Source: Microbulbifer hydrolyticus
GTDB taxonomy: Bacteria; Pseudomonadota; Gammaproteobacteria; Pseudomonadales; Cellvibrionaceae
Direction of reading: 5' to 3'
Assembly: GCF_009931115.1 (NCBI RefSeq)
Contig: NZ_CP047491.1
Span: 4,145,308-4,209,307 of the forward strand
Length of the DNA: 64,000 nucleotides
In this document: positions 26,432 to 35,995 of the stretch, piece by piece
Numbering within the stretch: the first letter of the stretch is position 1
Layout of the letters: every line of letters starts with the position of its first letter
Made by a program: the position numbers and the translations under genes
Notes under the pieces: model-generated
What the model was told of the DNA's origin: nothing
The model's database searches: none
What the model saw: the letters and a program-made list of their open reading frames with translations, nothing else

Positions 26432-27343
26432 ATGACCGAATTTACCTACAAACACCGCAACGACAACGGCAACACTGCGCGCCTCGATAACTGGGGTATC
26501 GACTCCGAATACGGCGTGCTCACCGACCTGCTCGTCGGTCCCATCGACAACTACACCTGGCAGATGGGAAACGCCGCCAGCCGCCGCTCCGTGCGCCTGG
26601 GCCGCCAGTTCGACCCCGCCGTGGCCAAGCGCCAGCACCAGGAAATGCTCGACGCCTACAAACACGCCGGTGTCACCACCCACCTGCTGCCCGCCGACAG
26701 CAACCTGCCCTACCAGCTCTACGCCCGCGACAGCAGCGTCATGACACCCTGGGGTCCGATCGTCACCCAGATGTACTCCCCCTGGCGCCGCGGCGAGTGG
26801 GTGGATGTGGTGAAAACCTACCAGAAACTCGACATCCCCATTTACGACATCATCACCGCTGGCAGCCTCGAAGGCGGCGACTTTATGGTGCTCGAGCCGG
26901 GCGTCATCCTGTGTGGCTACAGTGGCGAGCGTACCTCGCCGCAGGGCTTCAACCAGATGAAAAGCTGGATTGAAAAAGAAGGCTGGGAAGTGAAGGGCTA
27001 CGAGTTCGATCCCTACTTCCTGCATATCGACGTACTGGTAGCCGCGCTCGCAGAAAAGCTCGTCGCCGTGTGTGTGGATGCGGTGGAGCCGGAACTGGTG
27101 CAGTGGTTCAAGTCCCGCAACTTCGAGATTATCGACATCTCCTACCCGCAGGTGATGGAACTCGGCGTGAACGTCGTTGCGCTGGGTAACGACCGCGTCA
27201 TGCTGCCCGCCGACAATACCGAGCTGAAAGAGAAATGCCGCGCGCGCGGCCTGGAAGTCATCGATCCGGATATCTCCATGATCACCGCCGGCGGCGGCGG
27301 CGTACACTGCATGTGTCAACCGCTGGCAAGAAAGCCCGCGTAA
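26432..27343 (+). CDS. Arginine deiminase / amidinotransferase superfamily hydrolase
   Basis: A 303-aa enzyme of the guanidine-modifying superfamily (arginine deiminase, dimethylarginine hydrolase, amidinotransferase). The catalytic set is complete: Asp in YARDSSVM, Glu/Asp in LEGGDFMV, His in FLHIDVLV and the nucleophilic Cys in GGGGVHCMCQPL near the C-terminus. The expected reaction is hydrolysis or transfer at a guanidino carbon. The substrate is not evident, and the length is shorter than classical arginine deiminase (about 400 aa). Just downstream of the M20 carbamoylase-like gene in the same direction, suggesting two steps of one pathway. Only a weak GAG precedes the ATG. Confidence 0.85.
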   Translation: MTEFTYKHRNDNGNTARLDNWGIDSEYGVLTDLLVGPIDNYTWQMGNAASRRSVRLGRQFDPAVAKRQHQEMLDAYKHAGVTTHLLPADSNLPYQLYARDSSVMTPWGPIVTQMYSPWRRGEWVDVVKTYQKLDIPIYDIITAGSLEGGDFMVLEPGVILCGYSGERTSPQGFNQMKSWIEKEGWEVKGYEFDPYFLHIDVLVAALAEKLVAVCVDAVEPELVQWFKSRNFEIIDISYPQVMELGVNVVALGNDRVMLPADNTELKEKCRARGLEVIDPDISMITAGGGGVHCMCQPLARKPA

Positions 27344-27360
27344 GTCTCTGCGAAAAATAA

Positions 27361-27389
27361 AAAGGTCGGCCCTGGGCCGACCTTTTTTT
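27361..27389. terminator. Bidirectional terminator between the deiminase-like and cytochrome genes
   Basis: GGTCGGC (27364-27370) pairs with GCCGACC (27376-27382), flanked by an A-run on the left and seven T on the right (27383-27389). It serves the plus-strand deiminase-like gene and, in reverse, the minus-strand cytochrome gene. Confidence 0.85.
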
Positions 27390-27433
27390 GTTGCAGAGAG
27401 CTTTCTCGCTCCACACGATTCTGCGCCGCCGAT

Positions 27434-27823
27434 TCAGCGCGCCGCCTTGATTTCCTCTTCACTCACCAGCAACACCTCATCACCCCAGGTATTGGAAATA
27501 AACGCAATGATCGCCGCAATCTCGCGGTCGGTCAGATAGTCCCTGGGGGGCATCAGATCCTCTTCACCGCCATTGCGACGCGGTGCCGAGCGCCCGTGCA
27601 ACAACGTATCGATCAGCAGCTTTTTATTCGCCAGCAACGCGGGATCGCGCAGAGAGGGATACAACGCCTCCTCGCCATAGCCGTCTATCTTGTGACACTT
27701 CATGCAATTGTCGGCAAAGGTAAGCGCACCAAACCCGATCAAGTCTCGGGTCTCCTGCTCTGAAGCGACGGCCCCCAGCGAGAGAGTTGCGAACAAAGTA
27801 CCGATGGATAGTGTGCGTTTCAT
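27434..27823 (-). CDS. Small periplasmic mono-heme cytochrome c
   Basis: A 129-aa exported protein. The signal peptide is MKRTLSIGTLFATLSLGAVAS. The heme c site is CMKCH (DNCMKCHKIDGYG), with a likely axial Met in EEDLMPPRDYLTD, as in class I cytochromes c. The start at 27823 is chosen because AGGA lies about 8 bases upstream and it gives a clean signal peptide; an ATG three codons upstream is the alternative. It follows a small membrane protein by 34 bases. Its redox partner is unknown. Confidence 0.85.
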   Translation of the reverse strand: MKRTLSIGTLFATLSLGAVASEQETRDLIGFGALTFADNCMKCHKIDGYGEEALYPSLRDPALLANKKLLIDTLLHGRSAPRRNGGEEDLMPPRDYLTDREIAAIIAFISNTWGDEVLLVSEEEIKAAR

Positions 27824-27857
27824 ACGGTGCATCCTGTAGCGAATAAATTGTGCGAAG

Positions 27858-28259
27858 TTATTTTCCCTGTGCGCGCAGCCATCCCGACCCGGCGATACCG
27901 CCGACGGCACAGGCCAGGACAATCACCAGCGGCGTCAGCGTGCCCAGTGCCAGCGCACCGATACCGTAACCGCGCATCGGCAGTAACAGCAGCAAAAGAA
28001 TGCCGGCAGGAATCAGTGATAGCAGAAAACCGCGGGTAATCCAGCTCTTTCTCCACGGCAGCAGGAAAATAAGCCCGCAGATGCCACCCCACACCACCCG
28101 CTGGTAGAGATAGGCATTGGACAGATGCGGTGCGATATCCACCGACAGTGCGCGAGTGATCCCATAATGCCCCAGCGCCCAGAGCCCCAGTGCATAACCG
28201 AGGCCGGCCAGACAGCCGGCGGCAAAACAGATGGAAAGATTTTTGATGAATTCTCGCAC
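27858..28259 (-). CDS. Small multi-span membrane protein of unknown function
   Basis: About 133 aa with four hydrophobic helices (near 8-27, 50-65, 74-92 and 101-122) and a basic C-terminus. I do not recognise the family. The start is uncertain: a GTG at 28259 follows GGGGG by 8 bases, while the frame continues to a TTG at 28340 without a ribosome site. It lies upstream of the cytochrome c gene and downstream of purK on the same strand; a hairpin separates it from purK. Confidence 0.6.
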   Translation of the reverse strand: MREFIKNLSICFAAGCLAGLGYALGLWALGHYGITRALSVDIAPHLSNAYLYQRVVWGGICGLIFLLPWRKSWITRGFLLSLIPAGILLLLLLPMRGYGIGALALGTLTPLVIVLACAVGGIAGSGWLRAQGK

Positions 28260-28405
28260 AACCAGAGCCCCCAATTTATTGATCCCCGCCAGGAAATCCA
28301 CGGGCGGAGGAATGGGTAGCAGTATGCCAGATTCGCTCAAAATAAATGTAGAGGAGTTGGGATTTGAGAAGTCGAAGAAATCTTCAAATCCAGAAGCGAA
28401 GGGGG

Positions 28406-28430
28406 CGCTGCCGGGTACAGCCCGGCAGCG
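28406..28430. repeat. Perfect 10-bp stem-loop after purK
   Basis: CGCTGCCGGG (28406-28415) is exactly complementary to CCCGGCAGCG (28421-28430) with loop TACAG. It lies 13 bases beyond the purK stop with no T-run, so it may protect the 3' end or act as a weak terminator. Confidence 0.55.
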
Positions 28431-28442
28431 TCACCAAAATAA

Positions 28443-29558
28443 TCAGGCAGGGCGCTTGCTGGGGCCGTAGAGTTCTTCCAGCATGGCATCGATATGTGCG
28501 GCCAGTGCTTCCTGGGTGTCGTCCAGCAGGATTACATGGCCCATCTTGCGGCCCGGGCGCAGGCTCTTGCCGTACAGCCAGACACCATCATTCTGCAGCG
28601 ACGGTTTCTTGTCCACGCCCAGCATATTGATCATTACCGCCGGGCGCGCCGCATGGGTGTCGCCCAGTTCCATTCCCAGAATTGCACGGACATGGTTGGC
28701 AAACTGGCTGGTCTCTGCACCAGCCAGGGTCCAGTGACCACTGTTGTGCACACGCGGCGCCAGTTCGTTAATCAGCAGGCCTTCGTCGGTGACGAAGCAC
28801 TCCATCGCCAGTACGCCCACATAGTCCCAGGCGTTCATCAGCGTAGACAGGTATTCCTCGGCGGTGCTCTGCAGCTTTTCGTCCACATGGGGAGCGGGCG
28901 CAGTGGAAACCAGCAGGGTGCCGCGGTAGTGGTCGTTTTCCGCCAGCGGGTAGGTCACAACCTTGCCGTCCGCGGTGCGCGCACCGATCAGGGAGACCTC
29001 GCGGGAAAAGTTAACCCCCTTCTCCACCACGTATTCCAGCTCGGAAACCTCGTCGCGGATTGCGGCGAGCGACTCGTCGCTGTCCACGCGCCACTGGTTC
29101 TTGCCATCGTAGCCGTGTTCACAGCTTTTGATAAATGCCGGATAACCGAGTTGTTTTACGGCCGCGCAGATCTCGTCGTAATTATTGGCGGGCAGGAACG
29201 GCGATACCGGTAGGCCAGCCGCGGTGATGGCGGTTTTCTCGCGTAGACGGTGCTGGGTTTTTTCAAACGCATCCGGGCGCGGGTAGACCGGGCAGAATGC
29301 TTCCAGCGCGCGCAGCAGTCCGGCATCCACCCCTTCGCGTTCCGCGGTGATGACTTCGGGGCTGCCCATGGCTTTATACAGCTGTTCGATATCCGCGCCT
29401 TCGGTCGCGTGGACGATAGTTCCGAGCCCATCCACACAGGCGGTGTTCTCATCGCCTTCGGCGAGGAAACTGAACTCGATACCCAGCGGCCGGGCCTCCT
29501 GGGCCATCATCTGGGCCAGCTGACCACAGCCAACAATACCTACGCGCCTGACTGTCAT
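28443..29558 (-). CDS. purK: N5-carboxyaminoimidazole ribonucleotide synthase
   Basis: ATP-grasp enzyme of 371 aa that joins bicarbonate to AIR using ATP in purine synthesis, supplying PurE. The N-terminus VGIVGCGQLAQMMAQEARPLGIE is the family's nucleotide-binding fold. FIKSCEHGYDGKNQWRV is the ATP-grasp Lys/Gly-rich loop, and INELAPRVHNSGHWT is the metal/ADP site. GAGGTGATTGGGA precedes the ATG. It is 38 bases downstream of purE, the usual pair. Confidence 0.96.
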   Translation of the reverse strand: MTVRRVGIVGCGQLAQMMAQEARPLGIEFSFLAEGDENTACVDGLGTIVHATEGADIEQLYKAMGSPEVITAEREGVDAGLLRALEAFCPVYPRPDAFEKTQHRLREKTAITAAGLPVSPFLPANNYDEICAAVKQLGYPAFIKSCEHGYDGKNQWRVDSDESLAAIRDEVSELEYVVEKGVNFSREVSLIGARTADGKVVTYPLAENDHYRGTLLVSTAPAPHVDEKLQSTAEEYLSTLMNAWDYVGVLAMECFVTDEGLLINELAPRVHNSGHWTLAGAETSQFANHVRAILGMELGDTHAARPAVMINMLGVDKKPSLQNDGVWLYGKSLRPGRKMGHVILLDDTQEALAAHIDAMLEELYGPSKRPA

Positions 29559-29596
29559 TTCCCAATCACCTCTATCTCTTCTGCGGTTACCCGGTT

Positions 29597-30088
29597 TTAC
29601 TCAACTTCAAACGGCACGCCGGCACTTTGCTTTTCGCGCCAGGCGATCAGTCGCTTCTGCAGCTCCGGATCGCTCAGCGACAGCATCTGCGCCGCCATCA
29701 GGCCCGCATTGAATGCGCCAGAGGCACCCACGGCCTGGGTGGCGACGGCAACGCCCTTGGGCATCTGCACAATGGACAGCAGGCTGTCCATTCCAGTCAT
29801 GAACTTGCTCGCCACCGGCACGCCGATGACCGGCAGCGGCGTCATTGCCGCGATCATTCCCGGCAAATGAGCAGAACCGCCGGCACCGGCAATAATCACC
29901 TGAGTACCACGCTCGTGCGCGGTAGTGGCGAATTCCGTCATGCGCTGGGGCGTACGGTGGGCGGAGACGACCGCCGTGGCAAAGGGGACACCCAGCTCGG
30001 TCAGGGGCTTGGTCGCCATTTCCATGGTCGGCCAGTCGGATTGTGACCCCATCACGATGGTGACTTTTTCAAACGGAAGCTGATTCAC
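29597..30088 (-). CDS. purE: N5-carboxyaminoimidazole ribonucleotide mutase
   Basis: Class I PurE of 163 aa that moves the carboxyl group from N5-CAIR to give CAIR. Conserved parts are VTIVMGSQSDWPTME at the start, VSAHRTPQRM with the catalytic His, and IAGAGGSAHLPGMIAAMTPLPVIGVP. The start is a GTG at 30088 with GGAG about 10 bases upstream. It forms a purEK operon with the next gene. Confidence 0.96.
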   Translation of the reverse strand: MNQLPFEKVTIVMGSQSDWPTMEMATKPLTELGVPFATAVVSAHRTPQRMTEFATTAHERGTQVIIAGAGGSAHLPGMIAAMTPLPVIGVPVASKFMTGMDSLLSIVQMPKGVAVATQAVGASGAFNAGLMAAQMLSLSDPELQKRLIAWREKQSAGVPFEVE

Positions 30089-30421
30089 TTGCTGTTAACT
30101 CCAGAGTTACACGAGCACCAGGAGGGCATGCATTACCCGCGGCAACCAGGGCGATTGCCAGGAATGGCCACCGGGAACGGCTCGTCGATTCGCCGGTATC
30201 GGCCGCAAGCCGCCCAAAACGGCCGACTGCCCAAAATTAAGGGGCGTGAGGATACCAAAACTCAGCGAGAAAGCACGCAGTACGGGGGCTTCCGGCGATT
30301 TTAGTGGCGATTTTCCACGTATCGGGCGAGGGGCTTTCCGGATCAGCCTGCCGATCCGGCGGTTCCACTGACGGAACAATAGTGTGGCGGCTTGGTCACG
30401 GCACCTCTGGTGACCAGATAC
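30089..30421. other. 333-base gap between purE and aroE
   Basis: No credible gene. The only structures seen are a short inverted repeat TGGTCAC/GTGACCA just after the aroE stop (about 30390-30415) without a T-run, and GC-rich sequence likely to hold the purE promoter. No purine-repressor (PurR) box could be recognised with confidence. Confidence 0.5.
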
Positions 30422-31261
30422 CTATTTTTCTTCACTATCAGGCTTGTTGAGCAGACGCTCTCGCAGCATGCCCAGTACCGGCTCAACCCGTGGGCGAACA
30501 CCGCGCCACAGCGCAAACGACTCTGCCGCCTGCCCCACCAGCATTCCCAGGCCGTCGGAGACCTCGGCGCCCAACCCGGTCGCCCAGTGCATAAACGGCG
30601 TCGGCTGAGCACCGTACACCATATCGTAAGCACAGCAGCCCTCCGCCAGTGCGCGGGGTGACAGCGGTGGCAGTTCACCCGACAGGCTCGCCGCACTCGC
30701 GTTGATAATCAATTCGAACCCATCCGGCACGGCATCCAGACCGCTGGCGGTGATTGAACCGTACCCGGAAAAGTCCTCGGCCAGTTGCCGCGCCTTTTGC
30801 GCCGTGCGGTTGGCGATATGTAGCTCGGCCGGCTTCTCTTCCAGCAATGGCAACAGCGTACCGCGGGTCGCGCCCCCGGCCCCGAGAATCAGCACCCGTT
30901 TACCCCGGATCACCCAGCCCAGGTGTTGTTTGATATCCGATACCAGACCGGCACCGTCGGTATTGTCACCCAGCAGGGTGCCATCTCCTTGCAGTGCGAG
31001 CGTATTGACGGCACCCGCTGTGCGCGCGCGCTCGGTGAGCTCGTCCGCGTATTCGAAGGCATCCAGCTTGAATGGTGCGGTCACATTCAATCCCCGGGCG
31101 CCATCGGCAAAAAACTGATCGACAACGCCTTTAAAGCCGTCCACTTCGGCAAACAGTTTTCCATACTCCATGTCCTGGCCAGTTTCATTGGCAAAGGCCG
31201 CATGAATATCCGGGGACATGGATTGTTTGATGGGATTGCCGATTACCGCGTATTTGTCCAT
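30422..31261 (-). CDS. aroE: Shikimate dehydrogenase (NADP+)
   Basis: Enzyme of 279 aa that reduces 3-dehydroshikimate in aromatic amino acid synthesis. Substrate-binding residues are seen in IKQSMSPDIHAAF, NVTAPFKLDAFEYAD (catalytic Lys) and GDNTDGAGLV (catalytic Asp). The NADP-binding site is LILGAGGATRG followed by ANRTAQKARQL. Length and order match the family. It follows the NTF2-like gene by 31 bases, in the hemF-aroE neighbourhood seen in Pseudomonas. Confidence 0.96.
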   Translation of the reverse strand: MDKYAVIGNPIKQSMSPDIHAAFANETGQDMEYGKLFAEVDGFKGVVDQFFADGARGLNVTAPFKLDAFEYADELTERARTAGAVNTLALQGDGTLLGDNTDGAGLVSDIKQHLGWVIRGKRVLILGAGGATRGTLLPLLEEKPAELHIANRTAQKARQLAEDFSGYGSITASGLDAVPDGFELIINASAASLSGELPPLSPRALAEGCCAYDMVYGAQPTPFMHWATGLGAEVSDGLGMLVGQAAESFALWRGVRPRVEPVLGMLRERLLNKPDSEEK

Positions 31262-31292
31262 TTGCTGTCAGAGCTCTTTCCTGTAGTCCCTG

Positions 31293-31724
31293 TCACTGCG
31301 CGCGCAGGGCATTTTTTAATTGTTGGGTTTCGTTGACACCGATAAGACCATCAATCTTCAGCTCGCCATCAAACTCACACACCATGTAGCGTGTAATCGC
31401 ACTGTAAATCTGCCGGGGTTTGTCACCACGAGTATCCAGCAGCACCCAATTTAGCGTTGCGAGGCTAGTGTTTTCATTGAGTTCGATCACATCGGTGACC
31501 GCACCCACGATCTGATCTACCGCCAGCCTTTCATACAGCTTCAACAGCTTGTTCACCCGCCCGACAAAATAGTCCCGACTGAGCTCTGATTTCTGTCCGC
31601 TGGAAAAATAGTAGTGGATGGGAAAACGGTAGAAATCCGCGATCTGTTCCGCATCGCGCGCCTCGAACAGGCGACGGTACTCCAGGAACAGTTTGTTGAT
31701 GTCTTCCAAACGAGCCTTGTGCAT
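31293..31724 (-). CDS. NTF2-like (SnoaL-fold) protein of unknown function
   Basis: A 143-aa soluble protein with the alpha-beta pattern of the NTF2-like superfamily: an N-terminal helix (LEDINKLFLEYRRLFEARDAEQIADFYRFPIHYYF) followed by strands that build a cone-shaped pocket. No catalytic residues can be assigned. AAAAGG precedes the ATG at a suitable distance. Between hemF (18 bases) and aroE (31 bases), so it is probably in their operon. Confidence 0.65.
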   Translation of the reverse strand: MHKARLEDINKLFLEYRRLFEARDAEQIADFYRFPIHYYFSSGQKSELSRDYFVGRVNKLLKLYERLAVDQIVGAVTDVIELNENTSLATLNWVLLDTRGDKPRQIYSAITRYMVCEFDGELKIDGLIGVNETQQLKNALRAQ

Positions 31725-31742
31725 GGCGATTGCCTTTTAAAT

Positions 31743-32702
<960 letters not shown>

Positions 32703-33290
32703 TCAACCGGCGCGCACAATGCGGCCGCTGGCGGCATCGCGAATTTCACTGGGTGCGCGGCGACCACCGGTGTCACCACCACCGACAAAGTCCAGCTGAT
32801 CGCCAAAATAGCGCAGCACCTGAAACTTGTGCCGCGCGGGCTGACAGCCAGCGGGATTGGCGGAGGTGGAAACGATAGCACCGCCAAAGGCGCGCGTTAG
32901 TGCAGCTGTAAATGGATGCGCGGTATGGCGCAGGGCCACACTGTGGTGAATGCCACTGATCCACGGAGGAACCTGATCGAAGTGCGGCACCAGCCAGGTG
33001 ACCGGTCCCGGCCATGTGGCATCGATACGGGCGCGCTGGTCGCCGCTGAGATTATGCAGCAGGCCGCCAAAATGGCCGGCGTCACCGGATACCAGGATCA
33101 AGCCCTTTTCCAGTGGCCGGTTTTTCAGTTGCAGCAAGCGATGTACCGCATCCGGGTTGGAAGGGTCGCAAGCCAGACCCCAGACGGACTCCGTTGGGTG
33201 GGCAATCACGCCGCCGTCAGCGATTGCGCGGGCGGCGCTAACCAGGTTGAGGCTTGAGCTCAGAAGGATCGGGTTTTGTTTCTCAGGCAA
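32703..33290 (-). CDS. tsaC: tRNA threonylcarbamoyladenosine synthesis protein TsaC/YrdC
   Basis: Enzyme of 195 aa that makes threonylcarbamoyl-AMP from Thr, bicarbonate and ATP for the t6A37 modification of tRNA. Family features are AHPTESVWGLACDP, KNRPLEKGLILV, WPGPVTWLVP, VALRHTAHP and IVSTSANPAG. The start is a TTG at 33290 with only a weak GAGAG upstream; no other start is available in frame. Located between a sugar dehydrogenase-like gene and hemF, within the dprA-tsaC-hemF order of oriC-proximal regions. Confidence 0.93.
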   Translation of the reverse strand: MPEKQNPILLSSSLNLVSAARAIADGGVIAHPTESVWGLACDPSNPDAVHRLLQLKNRPLEKGLILVSGDAGHFGGLLHNLSGDQRARIDATWPGPVTWLVPHFDQVPPWISGIHHSVALRHTAHPFTAALTRAFGGAIVSTSANPAGCQPARHKFQVLRYFGDQLDFVGGGDTGGRRAPSEIRDAASGRIVRAG

Positions 33291-33424
33291 GGGTCGGGAC
33301 TCTCTTGGCCTTGCGATGCGGCAGAGACAGCGGCCGCATCAATCTAATGGAAGTGGGTGCGCCGCACATTAGCGGATACTATCAGCCTAGACAAGCTGAC
33401 CCGGTGCCGCGCACCTGTCCACCC

Positions 33425-34597
33425 TTACTGTTCGTAGCTGACCCGGTAAATGACGCCGGCCTGATCATCCGATACCAGCACAGCACCGTCGGGCATCACC
33501 AGAACATCCACCGGGCGGCCCCAGTTCTGTTCCCCCTGAAGCCAGCCATCAATAAACGGCTTGTAGGAAGTCGCCTTCCCCTTGTCATCCAGGGTAACCA
33601 TGGTCACGCGGTAACCGATCTTTTTACTGCGGTTCCAGGAGCCATGTTCCGCAATCAATACCTGATTTTTATATTCCGCCGGGAACTGACTACCGGTGTA
33701 GAACTTCACACCGAGCGGTGCCACGTGCGGGCCCAGCTCCTGTACCGGCGGCACGTAGGCACTGCACGACTTGGCGTCACCACCCGCTTCTTTGCCAAAC
33801 TCGGGATCGGAGATGTCGTCGCCATGACAGTAGGGATAGCCGAAATGCATTCCCGGCTCGGGTGCGGTATTCAGTTCGCACGGAGGAATGTCATCGCCCA
33901 GCATGTCGCGCCCATTGTCGGTAAACCACAGGTTTTTGGTCACAGGATGCCAGGTGAATCCCACGGTGTTGCGCACGCCTTCCGCCCAGGTCTCGGTTTT
34001 CACGACCTTGTCACCTTCGATCTTCACGCGCTGGATATTGGCGAAGCCCGGTTCGTCACAGATATTGCACGGCGCGCCGATGGGCACATACAGCCAGCCA
34101 TCCGGCCCGAAGGCGATGTACTTCCAGCCGTGGTGGCGTTCGGTGGGAAACTGGTCGGTGATCACTACCGGCTCCGGCGGGTTGTCGAGGCGGGACTCGA
34201 TGTCGTCCAGGCGCAGAATCTTGCTGACCGCGCTGATATAGAGGTCGCCATCTTTGAACGCGACGCCAGTCGGGGAGGTAAGTCCTTCGGCCACCACTTT
34301 CACCGAATCCGCCTTGTTATCACCGTTTTCATCAACAATGGCGTAGACCTTTCCCGGGCGCAAAGAGCCCACAAACAGCGTGCCCTTGTCACCACGCGCC
34401 ATATGCCGCGCATTGGGCACATCATCGGCGTAGATTTCGATGCTGAAGCCCTCGGGCAGGTTCAGCTTATCCAGGTGGATATCACTTTTTTCTGCGTGGG
34501 CGCCAGCGGCACCGATCACCAGGGCGCAGGCCAGGGCCTGGCGGCAAGTGTTACGAATTACGGAAGGGCTGGAAGAAAGATGCGCGAACAGACCCAT
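33425..34597 (-). CDS. Periplasmic PQQ-dependent sugar dehydrogenase family protein
   Basis: A 390-aa exported protein with a signal peptide (cleavage near AGAHA, residue 35) and the six-bladed beta-propeller pattern of the soluble glucose/sorbosone dehydrogenase family. Characteristic parts are LPEGFSIEIYADDVPNARHMA, GLTSPTGVAFKDGDLYIS, RHHGWKYIAFGPDGWLYV and WNRSKKIGYRVTMV, with several Cys (PCNICDEPG). Activity depends on added PQQ in the family and cannot be assumed. AGGAA precedes the ATG. It interrupts the usual dprA-tsaC adjacency. Confidence 0.85.
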   Translation of the reverse strand: MGLFAHLSSSPSVIRNTCRQALACALVIGAAGAHAEKSDIHLDKLNLPEGFSIEIYADDVPNARHMARGDKGTLFVGSLRPGKVYAIVDENGDNKADSVKVVAEGLTSPTGVAFKDGDLYISAVSKILRLDDIESRLDNPPEPVVITDQFPTERHHGWKYIAFGPDGWLYVPIGAPCNICDEPGFANIQRVKIEGDKVVKTETWAEGVRNTVGFTWHPVTKNLWFTDNGRDMLGDDIPPCELNTAPEPGMHFGYPYCHGDDISDPEFGKEAGGDAKSCSAYVPPVQELGPHVAPLGVKFYTGSQFPAEYKNQVLIAEHGSWNRSKKIGYRVTMVTLDDKGKATSYKPFIDGWLQGEQNWGRPVDVLVMPDGAVLVSDDQAGVIYRVSYEQ

Positions 34598-34767
34598 TAA
34601 CTGGTCATTCCTGTTGTTGTCGCAATGCGGTCGCTATTTCTCAGTAGCGATGGGCGGATTTCAGATGGCGACCGTAACGATTTTTTGTTAATTCGGCCAG
34701 CGCCCGCAACCCAAACGCGGGGGTTTCAGCGGATAAACCCCTGCACCTTAAGCAATATCGCAAACCG

Positions 34768-35928
34768 CTAACTCTCGGCCAGAGCGCTCAGGGTTCGCGC
34801 CCCGCTGCCGGTGAGCTGGTATCCCCCCGGTAACTGCTCCACCAGTCCTTCCAGTTCCAGATGCAGCAGGCATGCCATCAGTTCTCCCGTGTCGCCGCCG
34901 GTATCCCGCGCGAGCTGCTCGATACTGCGTGGATCACCGCCGAGAGCACGGATGATGGCACCCTGCTCACCCGGCAGACTCACCCCGGCAGTCGCCGCCT
35001 TCTCTTCAAACAAACCCGGCTGTTGCGCCATGCCGGACAGTAGGCCGCCCAGGTGCTCGACAATGTCCGCGCTGGTTTCCACCAGATGCGCACCGTGTTT
35101 GATCATGTGGTGGCATCCCCGCGCCAGCGGGTTATGAATGGAGCCGGGAATAGCGAATACCTCCCGGTTCTGCTCCAGCGCGAGGCGCGCGGTGATCAGG
35201 GAACCGGAGCGCACGGCCGCCTCGACCAGCAGGGTGCCGACGCTGAGACCGGAAATAATGCGGTTGCGACGGGGAAAATTGCCGGCCTCCGGCGCAGTAC
35301 CGAGAGGCATTTCGCTGACGATGGCGCCGTCAGCAGCGAGGATCTGCTCCGCCAATACCGCATTGCGGCGCGGGTAGACCCGGTTTACCCCGGTTCCCAG
35401 TACCGCCACGGTTTTCCCGGCGCCTTGCAGTGCGCCTTTGTGCGCGGCGGCATCGACCCCCAGCGCAAGCCCGGAAGTGATGGCAAATCCAGACGATGCC
35501 AGTTCCGCGGCAAAGGCCTGGGCATTATCGAGTCCCGCACGACTGGCACGGCGGGCGCCCACCACCGCAATCTGAGGAAGAGACAGTGTGTCCGGATTCC
35601 CACAGAGATACAGGACCGGCGGCGGACGGGTGATTTCTTTCAGCAATGCCGGGTAGCTGTCGTGTTCCCAGTGCAGCAGATAAATACACTCCTCGGCACA
35701 GCGCTGCCGTTCTGCCAACGCCCACTGGCCCAGCTCACTGTCCATTTCCAGGCGCTGGAACTCCGCAAGTTGCGCGCGGGCGCGATCGGGTAGTTTACGG
35801 GTGAGGTTTTCGGGGGGCTGTCGCAGTGCAGCGAGGGCGGAGCCGAAGCGCTCCACGAGCTGCCAGTAGCTGGCGGGGCCAATGCCCTCGAGGCGGAGAA
35901 GGGATAGAGAAGCGGTCAACGCATCCAT
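34768..35928 (-). CDS. dprA: DNA-processing protein DprA
   Basis: A 386-aa protein that binds single-stranded DNA taken up during transformation and loads RecA. The Rossmann-fold core shows VVGARRAS, SGLALGVDAAAHKGAL, VAVLGTGVNRVYPRRN, SEMPLGTAPEAGNFPRRNRIISGLS and EAAVRSGSLITARLALE. A helical domain precedes it and a winged-helix-like tail (residues about 310-386) follows. GGAGG stands 10 bases before the ATG. Downstream of the LysM gene in the same direction, as in Pseudomonas. Confidence 0.95.
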   Translation of the reverse strand: MDALTASLSLLRLEGIGPASYWQLVERFGSALAALRQPPENLTRKLPDRARAQLAEFQRLEMDSELGQWALAERQRCAEECIYLLHWEHDSYPALLKEITRPPPVLYLCGNPDTLSLPQIAVVGARRASRAGLDNAQAFAAELASSGFAITSGLALGVDAAAHKGALQGAGKTVAVLGTGVNRVYPRRNAVLAEQILAADGAIVSEMPLGTAPEAGNFPRRNRIISGLSVGTLLVEAAVRSGSLITARLALEQNREVFAIPGSIHNPLARGCHHMIKHGAHLVETSADIVEHLGGLLSGMAQQPGLFEEKAATAGVSLPGEQGAIIRALGGDPRSIEQLARDTGGDTGELMACLLHLELEGLVEQLPGGYQLTGSGARTLSALAES

Positions 35929-35995
35929 GCGTCGGGAACCTCCGTGGAATGTTTTTTGTACGAGCGCGGCACCCTGCCGCGCTCAAACCCTCTTC

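Noticed and set aside
33254..34600. 448-codon plus-strand frame opposite the sugar dehydrogenase-like gene
   Set aside because: Antisense shadow of a gene with signal peptide and family motifs.
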